Below, piece by piece: positions 1 to 11,082 of a stretch of 64,000 nucleotides of DNA. Each line of letters opens with the position of its first letter. Positions within the stretch are counted from its first letter, which is position 1. The translations under genes and the position numbers were made by a program. The stretch spans positions 59,864,604-59,928,603 of the forward strand of contig OZ038387.1 of assembly GCA_964036045.1 (NCBI GenBank), written 5' to 3'. Source of the stretch: Eutreptiella sp. 'Long Island Sound 2002'. Lineage: Eukaryota > Euglenozoa > Euglenophyceae > Eutreptiales > Eutreptiaceae. The notes below the pieces were generated by a model. The model saw nothing but the letters and a program-made list of their open reading frames with translations, was not told the DNA's origin and did no database searches.

Positions 1-707
1 AGCCATTAGACCAGATATGTGGTTTCTTGGACTCATTTGAATCCTGAGACCATGCTCTATCCAGAGAAAATGGGTTTTCAGATTTTTCATCGAACGGTTT
101 TGAGATATTTTGTGTTCTGGTGGCGCCACGTTCCGGTTCCCCACCAAAACATGCAAGTGACATACCGAGCAACCAATGAAATCTCCTACACTAAAATGAC
201 CCTTCTCCCAGCCATTATACCAGATTTGTGGTTTCTTGGACTCATTTGAATCCTGAGACCATGCTCTATCCAGAGAAAATGGGATTTCAGATTTTTCATC
301 GAACGGTTTTGAGATATTTTGTGTTTTGGTGGCACCACAGTGCGGTTCCCCACCAAAACATGCAAGTGACTCCTGAGCAACCAATGAAATCTCCTACACT
401 AAAATGACCCTTTCTCCCAGCCATTATACCAGATTTGTGGTTTCTTGGACTCATTTGAATCCTGAGACCATGCTCTATCCACAGAAAATGGGTTTTCAGA
501 TTTTTCATCGAACGGTTTTGAAATATTTTGTGTTTTGGTGGCAGCACAAGCACAGTGCGGTTCCCCACCAAAACATGCAAGTGACTCCTGAGCAACAAAT
601 GAATTGTCCTACACTAAAATGACCCTTTCTCCCAGCAAGTATACCAGATATGTGGTTTCTTGGACTCATTTGAATCCTGAGACCATGCTCTATCCAGAGA
701 AAATGGG
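1..707. repeat. 209-bp tandem repeat, about 3.4 copies
   Basis: Units start near 1, 210, 419 and 634, giving periods of 209, 209 and 215 bp. Each unit begins with agccatta(t/g)accaga and runs through a shared block to cctacactaaaatgaccc. The third copy carries a small insertion (gcacaagcacag) that explains its longer period. The window starts inside the array, so its full size is unknown. Short open frames occur in every unit on both strands but have no protein-like features. Confidence 0.95.
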
Positions 708-1325
708 ACTGTGAGCAAGTGAGGTTAGCACAATTTTATGAACAAATGAAATAGAGCATCCCCCATGCAGGAAAGAAACATAGCACCCTCCTGTGTATAG
801 ACAACATGTAGCACCCTCTGCCGAGCAAACCATGTATAGCACCCTCCTGAGGAGGGTGTGCAAATGAGGTATTGCACCCTACCATGTAGAAACAATACAG
901 AACACGTATGTGCACAAAAAAATTTGACGCCTATGAGGAGTTCATTTTTCGGGGTAAATGGCCTCCAAAATGAGACACGGATGATAAGGCACAAGGACAC
1001 CCTACCAAACCATGTCATGCCATGCCAGCCATGCCCTGGCTTGGCTTGGCAACGGAAGGCAAGGCGAGCGAGCGCATGCATGCGTGGGGGGGGAAGGTGC
1101 TAATCGGCGTTTCCTTGTGTGGGGGAAAGGTGCTGCGTCCAAACCCTCTCAGACATGTGTTGACCCCCACTACCATCTGAACGTGCCCCTTCTTCTCAAA
1201 ATTGAACCCCGCGGGTACTATTTTTTGTTCAACCACATAATTATGTTGTTGCCAACACATGGGTGCACAAAAAATTCTATTGCCTGTGGCAAGGCACCTC
1301 GAAGAGAGACTAGAGTCAATCAGTT

Positions 1326-1416
1326 AGGCTGACAGTCAGACAGTCAGTCAGTCAGTCAGGCAAGCAGTCGAGTATGCAACCAGCTAGGCAAGCAGGCAGG
1401 CAGACATGCAGGCAAA
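1326..1416. repeat. Simple repeat (cagt)n / (gcag)n
   Basis: A run of tetranucleotide cagt/gtca units grades into gcaggcaggcagac-type units. This is low-complexity sequence with no gene content. Confidence 0.8.
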
Positions 1417-1482
1417 AACACAGAGCTCAGCTTTTGTGGCAGCCAACAGCTGCAAGCATGGGGAACCATTTGTATGCACGAA

Positions 1483-1560
1483 CAATCAGTGGTTGAGTGG
1501 GAGAACGCTTGCCTGCCAACCCGCCTGGGGTCGGTTCAAATCCCGGCCGGCGACTGCCAG
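1483..1560 (+). other. tRNA-like Pol III promoter element (SINE head or tRNA relic)
   Basis: An A-box-like tggttgagtgg (1490-1500) is followed 32 bases later by a B-box-like ggttcaaatcc (1533-1543). The order and spacing match an internal tRNA promoter. I could not fold a full cloverleaf: the T-stem has two mismatches and no matching 5' acceptor arm is visible. A degraded tRNA or the head of a tRNA-derived SINE is more likely than a functional tRNA. Confidence 0.4.
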
Positions 1561-2276
1561 CACAGGTTGATCGTTGATTAGCTCTTTAGCTTTCTTACCC
1601 AACCGTGGTTCAAGTCCTTCAAAGCACACACTTTTGAGCCCCTACCCCACCATCCCCCTAAAACGTGGTATCCAGTTTCGAGCAGACAAGAGGGCTCAAA
1701 ATAAAAAATTCCATTGGGGGATTGTTTTGTCAGGCAAAACAATGATTTTACAGGGGGTCAGGCATCCAGTATCATGCCTTGGGGTATGCTACGAGAACGA
1801 CCCCCCAAAAAGGGTGGTGTCTGGTGTCCGCGCCTATGCTTGATCTAGTAACCTCTCTTCAGGGTGATTTGACACCTACATTCAGTTCAATTTTTGGGGT
1901 GGATGGCCTCCAAAATGAGACAGAGATCATAAGGCACAAGCACACCCTACCAAACCATGTCATTGCATGTAAGCCATGCCTTGGCTTGGCTTGGCGAGGC
2001 AAGGTGAGGCGAGCGAGCACACGTGTGTAGGGGGGAAAGATGCTGCATCCAAACCCTCTCAGTTACCGCCACTGCCACCCGAATGGGCCCCTCTTTCTCA
2101 AAAGTGAACCCCGCAGCTACTATTTTTTTTCAACGATTATTATGCCATGGCCAACAACTAGGTGCACAAAAAATTTGACGGCAACACCGTGTCCAATTTG
2201 TGGGGTTAATGGCCTCCAAAATGAGAGACATATGAGAAAGCGCAAGAATACCCTAGCGAACCATGTCATGCCATGC

Positions 2277-3562
2277 ACCCAGGTTGACACCCATTGACAC
2301 CCATGTTGACACGCGTTGACTCTCATGTTGACACCCGTTGACACCCATGGTGACACCCGTTGACACCCATGTTGATACATGTTGGCAGCCATGTTGACAC
2401 ATGTTCACAGCCATGTGAACAGATTCTGACAGCCAAGCTGGAAACCCATGTTGACATCCCGTTGACACCCATGTTGACACCCGTTGAGACCCATTTTGAC
2501 ACCCGTTGGCACCCATATTCACACCCGCCGACACCCATGTTGACACCCATGTTGATACCTGATGACACCCATTGTGACACCCATTGACAACCATGTTGAC
2601 ACAGGTTGACACCCATGTTGACACATTGTGACACCCATGTTGACCCCTGTTGACACCCATGTTGACATCTGTTGACATGCATGCCGACAAATTCTGATAG
2701 CCCGGCTGACACCCGCAGAACCCATGGTGAGATCCTGTTACCCATTTTGACACCCGTTGACACCCATGTTGATACCCGTTGACACACATTTTGATTCCCG
2801 TTGACAGCCATGTTGACACATGTTGACAGCCATGTTCACACATGTTGACACCCATGTTGACACAAGTTGACCACAGTGTTGCTACCCGTGGACACCCATG
2901 TTGACACCCATGTTGGCACTCAATGACACCCATGTTGAGACATGTTGACAGGCATGTTGACACCCACGTTGACACATGTTGACATCCATATTGACACCTG
3001 TTGATACGCATAATGACAACGGTTGCCCTCATGTTGGCACGTGTTGACGGCCATCGGTGTCAATGGGTGTCAGTCAACATGGGTGTCAACGGATGTCAGC
3101 ATGGGTGTCAATGGATGTTGACATGGGTGTCAATGGATGTCGACATGGGTGTCAACATGTGTCAACATGGGTGTCAATGGATGTCAACATGGGTGTCAAC
3201 ATGTGTCAACATGGGTGTCAATGGATGTCAACATGGGTGTCAACGGGTGTCAACATGGGTGTCAAGGGATGTCAGCATGGGTATCAATGGATGTTGACAT
3301 AGGTGTCAATGGATGCTGACATGGGTGTCAAGGGATGTCAACATGGGTGTCAACACGTGTCAACATGGGTGTCAATGGGTGTCAACATTGGTGTAAATGG
3401 GTGTCAACATGGGTGTCAACATGTGTCCACATGGGCGTGAATGGGTGTCAACATGGGTGTCAACATGGGTGTCAACATGGGCGTCAATGGGTCATTTTGA
3501 CGCATGTTGATGCATGTCAACATGCGTCAAAATGGATGTCAATGGATGTCAACATGGATGTC
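2277..3562. repeat. Inverted minisatellite: two opposite-facing arrays of a 10-12 bp unit
   Basis: From 2277 to about 3040 the strand reads as units of the form ttgacacccatg. From about 3050 to 3562 it reads as the reverse complement, catgggtgtcaa, with variants such as atggatgtcaac and atgtgtcaac. Units alternate between 12 and 10 bp. The turn-round lies at about 3040-3060. The whole is an imperfect palindrome with arms of roughly 760 and 510 bp. Stop codons are rare in the unit, so long open frames rich in V, N, G, C, Q and H appear on both strands; these are by-products, not genes. Confidence 0.95.
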
Positions 3563-4895
3563 CCAAAGCCACACAAGCAATGCACAAAAGCACCGTTGCA
3601 CTGATTTAGAGTTGCAGAGTTATAGTGATTCTGAGTAAGCGCTGTTGCGCATGTCAGATTTCATTGGAAATAATTGGACATGAACCCGTGTTCTGCAGAA
3701 TGCCCGCAGTCATACACTGCAAGTCATCCCAATTACAGGGCCTTGCAACCATTCGGGTTCAGAATGCAGGGCGCTTATTATTGTCGGTGAAGGCTGGTGA
3801 CAAGGGTCTATACATGCCACCTAGTCAAGGAGACGTCGGTGGCAGTCTAGAATGCTTGTTCAGCTCCAGTTAAGCCTTGGCACTCCGGAAGCCGTACACC
3901 TCTATGGACAACGCCGGGGCAGGCTACATGAGGAACCTATGGCATGGACATCAGGCCAGTGGATGCTTTTGCATCAAGTGCAGCTTATTTCGACTGCATG
4001 TCATGCGCGCCTCCCAGAGGCAGGAGCGTTTGGCCTCATGCTTTGATGCCATATTTGGTCCCAAATCAGTAACGAACTCTCGAAAGGGAGGCATCAGGTG
4101 TAATGATCACGAGAGAGAGACCTTTTTGCAGAACAGAAACCTTTTGAATCCCTGACATCCAACTGCACGGGTCGATTGGACCCTCGGCTTCTCTAAGATG
4201 AGCCAGCCATGCAGCCTTCAGTGGCGTATAAAAATTCATATCTTCCACAGTGATACCTCGTTGGGCCTGCAATGGTGCTATGCAAGATGCAGCCTGCGCA
4301 AAGGAGAGAGGCCTCTGTAACCATAACGAGGACCTGCACAACAGTTGGCACAGGAGCACAAGGTGTCGGAGAGAAGACGGTCCAAAAATGAAAGAGGGGG
4401 CCTGATGTGAGGGAATCGTCGAGCACAGCACACTGGTGTTCACAAGCGGTTGGTACATCATCGCCAAAAGGCGACTGTGGTGGATGCGGGTGCACGGTGC
4501 GCGCACAGTGCGCACCGTTTGGGGCAATGACAAAGCTTTCACCCCCCAAATGGACCCTCACAGAAAGGTACTAGACAGCAAAATTGGCACCAAGAAAACA
4601 GCCAAGAAATGGGTTTTGTTGCATCAGTTTGTTGCAGTCTCAATTGAATCTGGATTGTCCCCAGCAAAGTGATTGATGTACAACATATAGATATCCAAAT
4701 GCATTCGTACATGAAGCTGAGCAACAAAGCTCACCATGAAATATTGCCCGCAAAATCGACAGTCACTGTCACCTTTAAGGAGTCCCAACATAACTTGGAC
4801 TCCATGTGCCCTGTCCGTCTTCACCAATTGTGTTAATCGGCAAGGCATCCAGCAAAAAGTCACCTAACTCGCTCATTTGCACTGCTGTGGTTGTA
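3563..4895. other. No supported gene
   Basis: Moderate-complexity unique sequence. The longest minus-strand frame (158 aa, 4066-4542) has no recognisable domain and no convincing splice context. I see nothing that can be annotated. Confidence 0.6.
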
Positions 4896-5042
4896 GAAGA
4901 CAGGGGTACCGGCTCAAACCCAAGACAAAGACATTGTGTTGCTGAGCTATAGACCAAGGGATAACATGTACATTGCTGAGCTATAGACCAAGGGATAACA
5001 TGTACATTGCTGAGCTATAGACCAAGGGATAACATGTACAAT
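4896..5042 (-). other. tRNA-like element with a triplicated 34-bp A-box segment
   Basis: On the minus strand, an A-box-like TATAGCTCAGCAA (4939-4951) is followed by a B-box-like GGGTTTGAGCC (4911-4921). The segment holding the A box is present three times in tandem with an exact 34-bp period (ttgctgagct at 4939, 4973 and 5007). This suggests a tRNA-derived SINE whose head was locally amplified. A full tRNA fold is not evident. Confidence 0.35.
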
Positions 5043-7480
5043 GCAGTCCTCAGGGCATGCAGGGTGAAATGGGGCACCAGCTCAGCAACACGGCACCTCA
5101 GGGGGCAACAGGAGAGCAAAACAATGGGGTCAGGTGAATTATCGAAATAAAAAAGATGCACGGTGCGCGCAAGGTGCCTGCTGCTCTCCCGTGGTCCCTT
5201 GTCCAGAGGCAATTATGATCAACTGGCCGTCTGTTGCTTCCAACAGCATGTCGCTCGGCGACAATCGTGGGCACACAGCGCACATCGCATGGAACTGGTA
5301 ATAGAAATGCAAAGACATGATATGCATAAAACGACCATCAAGTCGCATGCTCTAGCTTGCCCAGGGCAGGGTAAAACTGGGGCTAAACTCGTGATGCTTG
5401 GGACAAAAGTACCAGGCAAACACTCCCTCATTGTGGGTGTGCACAGGTTGGACTTATAATGGTGGGCGTGCAAATGCATTTGATGAATACCACATGTGCA
5501 AGCATGTACACGATACATGATGTATCCAAGCGGGACGACAATGATACGTCTCCTTTGGCCCGTATCATCAATCAATTGCTGACATTTCCCTAGAGTGGGA
5601 CAGCGACGGCTGCCTAATGCAATGATTGGTCGCTTTGGTGGTTGTTATTAATATAGGCCTTTGTTGTTTCTTTCTGAAAGTAACGCATGCAGGAACGCCA
5701 TCATTGAAATCTTAATCTTGCCTTAATGAACTAAATGACAGGCCTGTGGCTTGGCAGCAGGCGATGACACTGACAGTCAGTGAGTCGGACACTTAAGGTT
5801 CTGTGTGCACAGAGTGCTTTCCCACTGTGGATTCTGGCAAGCGTTTTTGATGTGACTTTTTTCTGTGAATTTGTACTTCATGCTCACGAAATATTCCGAG
5901 AAGCACTGTTTGCCACAAGGGTTGCATGCCAATACGAGACAACAGGGCAGCCGGCAACAGGGGCACAATCATGGCACACCACGTCACCGACTTTACAGCC
6001 ACAACAGTGCCTTTTGGGCGTTGGGAAATCAAGCGTTCTGCAAAAAACATGGTGCGCTGCCTGCGCGGCTACGGGGATCATCCCATGTGTTGTCGCCTGA
6101 ACACGGTTGGTTTCAATTTTGAATACGTCAGCCCCCCGTCCCATTCGGGGCACGGGCACGGGCACAGCACGTGGTTAGAGATTGGGAGGGTGCAGGCGGA
6201 TCGCAAGCATCCTATTCAGATCCCTCAAGGCGATACACTGCCATGGTCTCTGAAAGCAGTACTGCGGTAGGTGCGTCGTGGGATGCTCTGCTGCAGGGGA
6301 GCTGTCCTGCCCTCCTCCACTCTGCATGCGGTATTGCCCCAACAGGCAGAGAGAATAAGGAGCGCAACTCCCATGGACAGAAGAGCGGGAGGCGAGTGTG
6401 GGGCAAGGGGATTTGGTCCCTCTGCGTTTGGCGGTTGGGGAGGTGATGCGCACATGGACTCCGGCAGAGCCTCGGGCATGGCGCAAACCACCGTCCCCGG
6501 CCTGCAACGGGAGAGTGCGGAGGCAGCATCAATGCCCCTCCTGTTGCATGACCCGTCTCCCGAAAGACTGTTTGCCTGATGCTTGCTGCCTTGAGGGGTC
6601 TCGCTGTCCATGCCAAAAGGCTCATTGGCCGAATCCTGACCGAAGCCGAGTCTGCTACCCCCCGGGCCCATCCATGTCCCTTGTGAGGACGGCAGAAGTC
6701 CATTAAGGTGCAAACCGCTCTTGTGAGTGGGAGGGACGGCTGAGTAGGATCAGGTCACCTGCACTCTTACCCCGCAGGCCTCCCGTGTGGAATGCGACGC
6801 GATGGAGGAAATATTATAAGAGCATTATATGAGTAATTTAGAGGGGCACGAGCCCGTTGGGGTTCACATCGCATAGAAGGGCCAGCTGCGGCGTAGGGGA
6901 GCAGACTATCATGCATCCGAACCCATACGCCAGCCCTATGAAACTGCGCAGTCGACGGACTCCCGAGAGGAGGCGAGTCTAAGTGGAGGCAAACAGTGCT
7001 GGGAGCCACCACGGCATCTGTCTCAAAAGGAACATTTCCGCATATTTGGACACAGCCTTTGTTTGCACCTTCCAATTGATGCAGTTGATTTCTTATAGGG
7101 GTTGTCAAGGGCGGTTGCAGCAGTCCAGGGGCTCAGGCACCTGGACCGCACAAGGGGCTCCATCGACCGGATCCCTGGAAGCCCCCGGATGGGCCGGGGG
7201 TCCCACAAGTGCAACATCGGGGACTATCTGAGCGTCAGGGATATGCTGCACCAGGTTGCCATCGCTCCGTCCCCCGCTCCTCAGCCTCCCTCCCTCCCTC
7301 CCAGACAATGCCAGGGGCTGTCCGGTAGGGTCACCAATCTTCGTTGTGAGGCACGTGTAGCATCTGACACCCGCTCTTGTCGCACTGTCACTTTTCGCAC
7401 AGTCAAGTGGTGGATGCATGTGGGATAGGGGATACAGACAAAACGTGAAAGTGGCATTTCGGGGAGCAGCGCGACGAGGG
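5043..7480. other. No supported gene
   Basis: Several overlapping frames of 60-160 aa lie on both strands (notably 6212-6713). None has a domain, compositional signature or splice sites that favour it over its overlapping rivals. Confidence 0.5.
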
Positions 7481-7487
7481 GGTGCGG

Positions 7488-8053
7488 CAGGGGTGGATAT
7501 AGTGGGGGGCGGTGCCCCCCCCCCCCCGCGCGACAGCTATTACGACTATTACGATTACGATTACGATTGCTCCGCCGGCTGGACCAGTGTGCGCCAACCA
7601 CATTTGGTCAACTCACATAGGTTCTTGGACCACAATTACACAAAACAGTGCCACTGTGGTGAGGACCTGTGACCATGCCTGATTTCAGAAGCTCAGCCTG
7701 ATTAGGCCCACTCGCTACTGAGGTGGGAGACCACCAGGACCATTTTTGGAAGATGGGTTTTGTTGACCAAATCCGACAACAAATTCTGCACACGTTGATA
7801 TCAAATCATTCATCAACCCTGTCCCCGAGAAAATCTAACACAGGGCAATGCACTGGACGGGTTTGTAGCATTTCTGAGTCCAGCACAATTATTTCTTCAC
7901 ACATTTGGCCAGAATTCTTTGCCATTCAGCAGGGTCCATGTTAGAACTGTCTGCCAGCAGACATACCTGCAAAGCAAAAAAAGAGCAATCGTAATCGTCG
8001 CTTCGTCATCACCCTCTCCTGGCCCAATGTCGTCGCTATTATATCCACCCCTG
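7488..8053. mobile_element. Foldback element, about 565 bp
   Basis: caggggtggatata (7488-7501) is matched exactly in reverse complement at 8040-8053. A second inverted pair lies inside it: acgattacgattgctc (7557-7572) against 7983-7998, 16/16. The left arm also has a C13 run and an (attacg)n tract. The interior carries the 5S-rRNA-like segment annotated separately. No transposase is present, so if mobile it would be non-autonomous. Confidence 0.65.
7660..7742 (+). pseudogene. 5S rRNA-like sequence (truncated or 5S-derived SINE)
   Basis: The segment cagaagctcagcc...ggccc...gctactgaggtgggagaccacc follows the order of the eukaryotic 5S internal promoter. An A-block-like agctcagc is followed by a C-block-like gaggtgggagaccacc at about the right spacing. 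The expected 5' half-stem and the 3' end of 5S are not clear. I read it as a 5S-derived relic or the promoter of a 5S-headed SINE, not a working 5S gene. Confidence 0.5.
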
Positions 8054-8228
8054 GGGTGCAGAAAAGGCAGGGTTTGTGTGGGAGGGTGGGGGGGGACCCT
8101 TCTCTGACCTGTTACAATCACATGAACAAATTGGGGTACTGACAGTGGGCACGAAACTGGACTGTCGCTGCAACCCACTCAACTTGGCATGACGCTTACA
8201 GGTGCAGCAGAGGCGACCACGGGCAGAG

Positions 8229-8405
8229 CCGTATCAGGCGTCGGAGGGGAAGCCTGTTAGCCAGCGGCCTGATACGGATGCCATATAAGGACTGGGGCGG
8301 GAGCTGGAAGGTGAGCGCTCAAGCTCGCCGCAGCCGGTCTGTCGCGCGACGAGGTCTTCACCTCAACCCCTGAGGCATTCAAAGTCAAGGGTTGATGAGG
8401 CTCAG
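8229..8405. other. Two adjacent hairpins (possible structured RNA)
   Basis: ccgtatcaggc (8229-8239) pairs perfectly with gcctgatacgg (8267-8277), an 11-bp stem with a 27-nt loop. A second inverted pair, cctcaaccc and gggttgatgagg, lies at about 8360-8403. Whether the region is transcribed is unknown. Confidence 0.45.
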
Positions 8406-8477
8406 GACCTCACGTTACAGTGGAAAGAACCCAGTAAATCAGCCGGATCCGGAGGGCGTTGTCCTTCACGCAACACT

Positions 8478-8711
8478 TTGTGCTGTGAGGAGAGCCCTCA
8501 AGAACAGCCGACTCGATTAGTGGCCGCAAGCCAACTGGAGGCGCTTACAGGCCAACTGAAGGCAGTTACAGGTCCACTCGAGGCGATTCCGAGCCAACTG
8601 GAAGCGGTTACAAGTCAAGCGCTCCAGCATGGTCCACAACCTACATTAACCACCAAAATCAATGGGGAACTTCCTCAAAAGCAGTGTGGCAGCTTGGAAA
8701 ATCACTTTTGA
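8478..8711 (+). CDS. Open frame with four 21-bp repeats encoding heptads (possible exon)
   Basis: Between about 8535 and 8620 a 21-bp unit (ccaactggaggcgcttacag type) is repeated four times. In this frame it encodes the heptads QLEALTG, QLKAVTG, PLEAIPS and QLEAVTS, with leucine or isoleucine at regular spacing as in a short coiled coil. Substitutions between units keep the hydrophobic positions. The frame has no ATG (it opens on TTG), so if real it is an exon or fragment. The function is unknown. Confidence 0.3.
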   Translation: MCCEESPQEQPTRLVAASQLEALTGQLKAVTGPLEAIPSQLEAVTSQALQHGPQPTLTTKINGELPQKQCGSLENHF

Positions 8712-10384
8712 GGTTTGTGAGGTTCGATTTTGTGATCCAAATCGACAGGGGGGGAATGATGGGATTTTGGATCAAATTGATCAATTTTGGGTTTCCTCAC
8801 TGGCTTGTGGCCAACCGCGGTGCGGTGACCAGGCAGTCAACTGTTGTTGCGTGCATTTTCTGGTGCAGCGCAGCAAGCGCCCCCCCCTCAAACAAATCGC
8901 AGGCCTAGGTGTGCCCCCCAACAAAGGGGAACAAAATCAGAAGTAAAATCAAATGTGGTTGCCTTACCCCTGCCTTCTCCGGGGCCCAAAAAGATGGCAG
9001 AAATGCTATGTCACCCCTGCATTCTAGGGGATACCCAACAAGGTGAAAAAAAACCAGAAGTGATCCCATGCCCTTGAACCCGACAGCATGGGCAAATGGT
9101 TCGATCCAGTGTGCAGTTCTTTGTACAGTAGAGAGCGAATTTGCCACAATTTGTGGAGGCACTGTCGCCGTGTCACTTGTGTCGCGCGGTTCCGCAGTGC
9201 CTGAAGTGCTGCAGCAGCTGTGGACCGCAAAAGCCAGCTTTACAGATTCACTATCGTCATCGCGTGTTCTGGTCGTAGGGATCTGCAGAAAGCACATGGA
9301 TGGGCAGGCACAACACGCACACGGCGGATTGGAACAAAGGACCAGGTATACCCGTGTGGAAGAATGTGGTCTGGCCCAGATCCAGCGAAAGGACGGAGGG
9401 AGGGGGTGGGGCGGGGGGAATTGGAGGGTGGCAAGGAGCTGACGGGAAATATTGTTTTGTCTGGTAGCAACGGACCCTTGGGCATGCAAAGGGAAACTTA
9501 TGCGCATTGTGACGTGCTGCGCTGTCTCACATTTCGCATTGCTGTGTTGTGCTGATTCCCAACTGTGCAATCTAGATCCAGAGAGATGCAGTTGGTGGCT
9601 CTAATGTGCCTGTGACGCGTGTCACACTGATAGTCATCTTGAACACTGCCCAAAGGCCGTTGTGGGTGTTGCAACCATCCAGCTGCGGCGTAGTTGATCA
9701 ATCCCCTTTGCACCACCCTCCTCACAAGGCAGCACGCATGACATTACGTGTTGCTGGCCGTGGAGAACCTAAGTAAGGGCTCATGGGCATCACTTGGGGT
9801 GATTCTGCCCCAGCTGTGCTCACAGGACATGTGCACTTGACAAAAATCTGTAAGGCACAAAAAGTCTCTGCAGCGGTGCGGTGCTGCAGTGGTAAGGCCC
9901 CTCTCTGCTTCCCTTACCCGCACATTCGCCTCCCCGCTGATCACCCCTGCGGCCCTCTGCGCTTTCTGTTCACACCCGTCGTCGATGTCGGTGCACGTCC
10001 ACTGTTACCCCACCGATCCCCACACACACCCACACAGACGAGGTAGCAACCAAGACCACATGCGCCAATCTATTTCGAGCTACCGTCCTGTCCTCGCTGC
10101 TGGTGTTTGGTGCAAAATATTACTTCTTCTGTATTCCTCCGTGCTCATCCCCGTGGACCCCAAACGAACGTCGTAGAAGCCTCTCTGCACCGTCCTGCCC
10201 GTCTCTTTGGTTTGTCGGGCCTCTCACCCTGCAAACCGTGCAACATCCAAGATCCCCTTGAGGGGCTTTGTGCCCCAGTGGCCTCTGTTGTGGCCTGTGG
10301 ATTTCATTTGGTAACACGCACCATAGAATGATCCATGGGCTTGAGCGCGATATCCAGACGGCCGAGCCCCTGAGGCGGCAGTTA
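8712..10384. other. No supported gene
   Basis: A 221-aa minus-strand frame (8905-9570) and shorter overlapping frames exist, but none shows a domain, a good start or splice sites. Otherwise unremarkable. Confidence 0.5.
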
Positions 10385-11082
10385 GGGTGTTCAGGGGCCC
10401 CTACAAAGCTGTGACACGGCACTACGGCACGGGTTGTGGAGTATACAGAGGGGAGGAGTGGGTCAACGGAGGCGCTTGGCGGGCGCACAGCAAAATGACA
10501 ACAGGAGTTGAGGGCAGCAGCAAACCCCTGCGGGACATTGCTCTTCATGACGGTCGCCTTCAAATCTCGCATGGACGGGGACGTGACCCTGTGATGCAGC
10601 AGGAGATGGGCATGTTCAAACCGTGGCCATGCACACCACACCACTGAAACCATCAACGCGCCTTTGGGGGAGAAGGGTGCGGGGACTGTGAAGACTCCTC
10701 GTGCGACGAGAGTGACCAGGGGGAGGACCCCAGCCTGACCCATAATTTCAAGCGTAGTTTCCCCCCCATTTTGAAGCAAGTCGAATCCACCCAAATTTGT
10801 TCCCGGCAAAAAAAGTAACATTTTTGCACGTCGCGCCGCACGCGCGTGTTGAAAAAATCAGTCCTGGTCAGCCGGCCAGCCAATTGCCGTTTTGGCACCA
10901 TTTGGGTATATCGCAGGGAACACACAAGCCTGTCTGGCACGCCATGATTCGAGCCACAGGAGGTCGATCCGGGCAGTGACATCGGTGGTGCCTGATGAAA
11001 CGTGTGGTGAGGCAATCCCCAAGGAAGGCAACCCGCGTGCGTTAATGACACGTCGGTGCAAGTCGGCGTGACGTGCCACGCT

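Larger units (their letters stand above)
930..2285. repeat. Diverged direct repeat, two long copies plus a partial third
   Basis: The segment 930-1290 recurs at 1880-2190. Both contain the block atggcctccaaaatgaga, then aggcaca...caccctaccaaaccatgtca, then a ccttggcttggcttggc-type tract and a shared tail ending in gtgcacaaaaaatt. A third partial copy (2195-2280) restarts from the same atggcctccaaaatgaga block. No coding function is apparent. Confidence 0.85.

Noticed and set aside
2253-3604. Cys/Gln/His/Val-rich open frames in the inverted minisatellite
   Set aside because: They follow from a short repeat with few stops and are interrupted or shifted by 10/12-bp unit changes.
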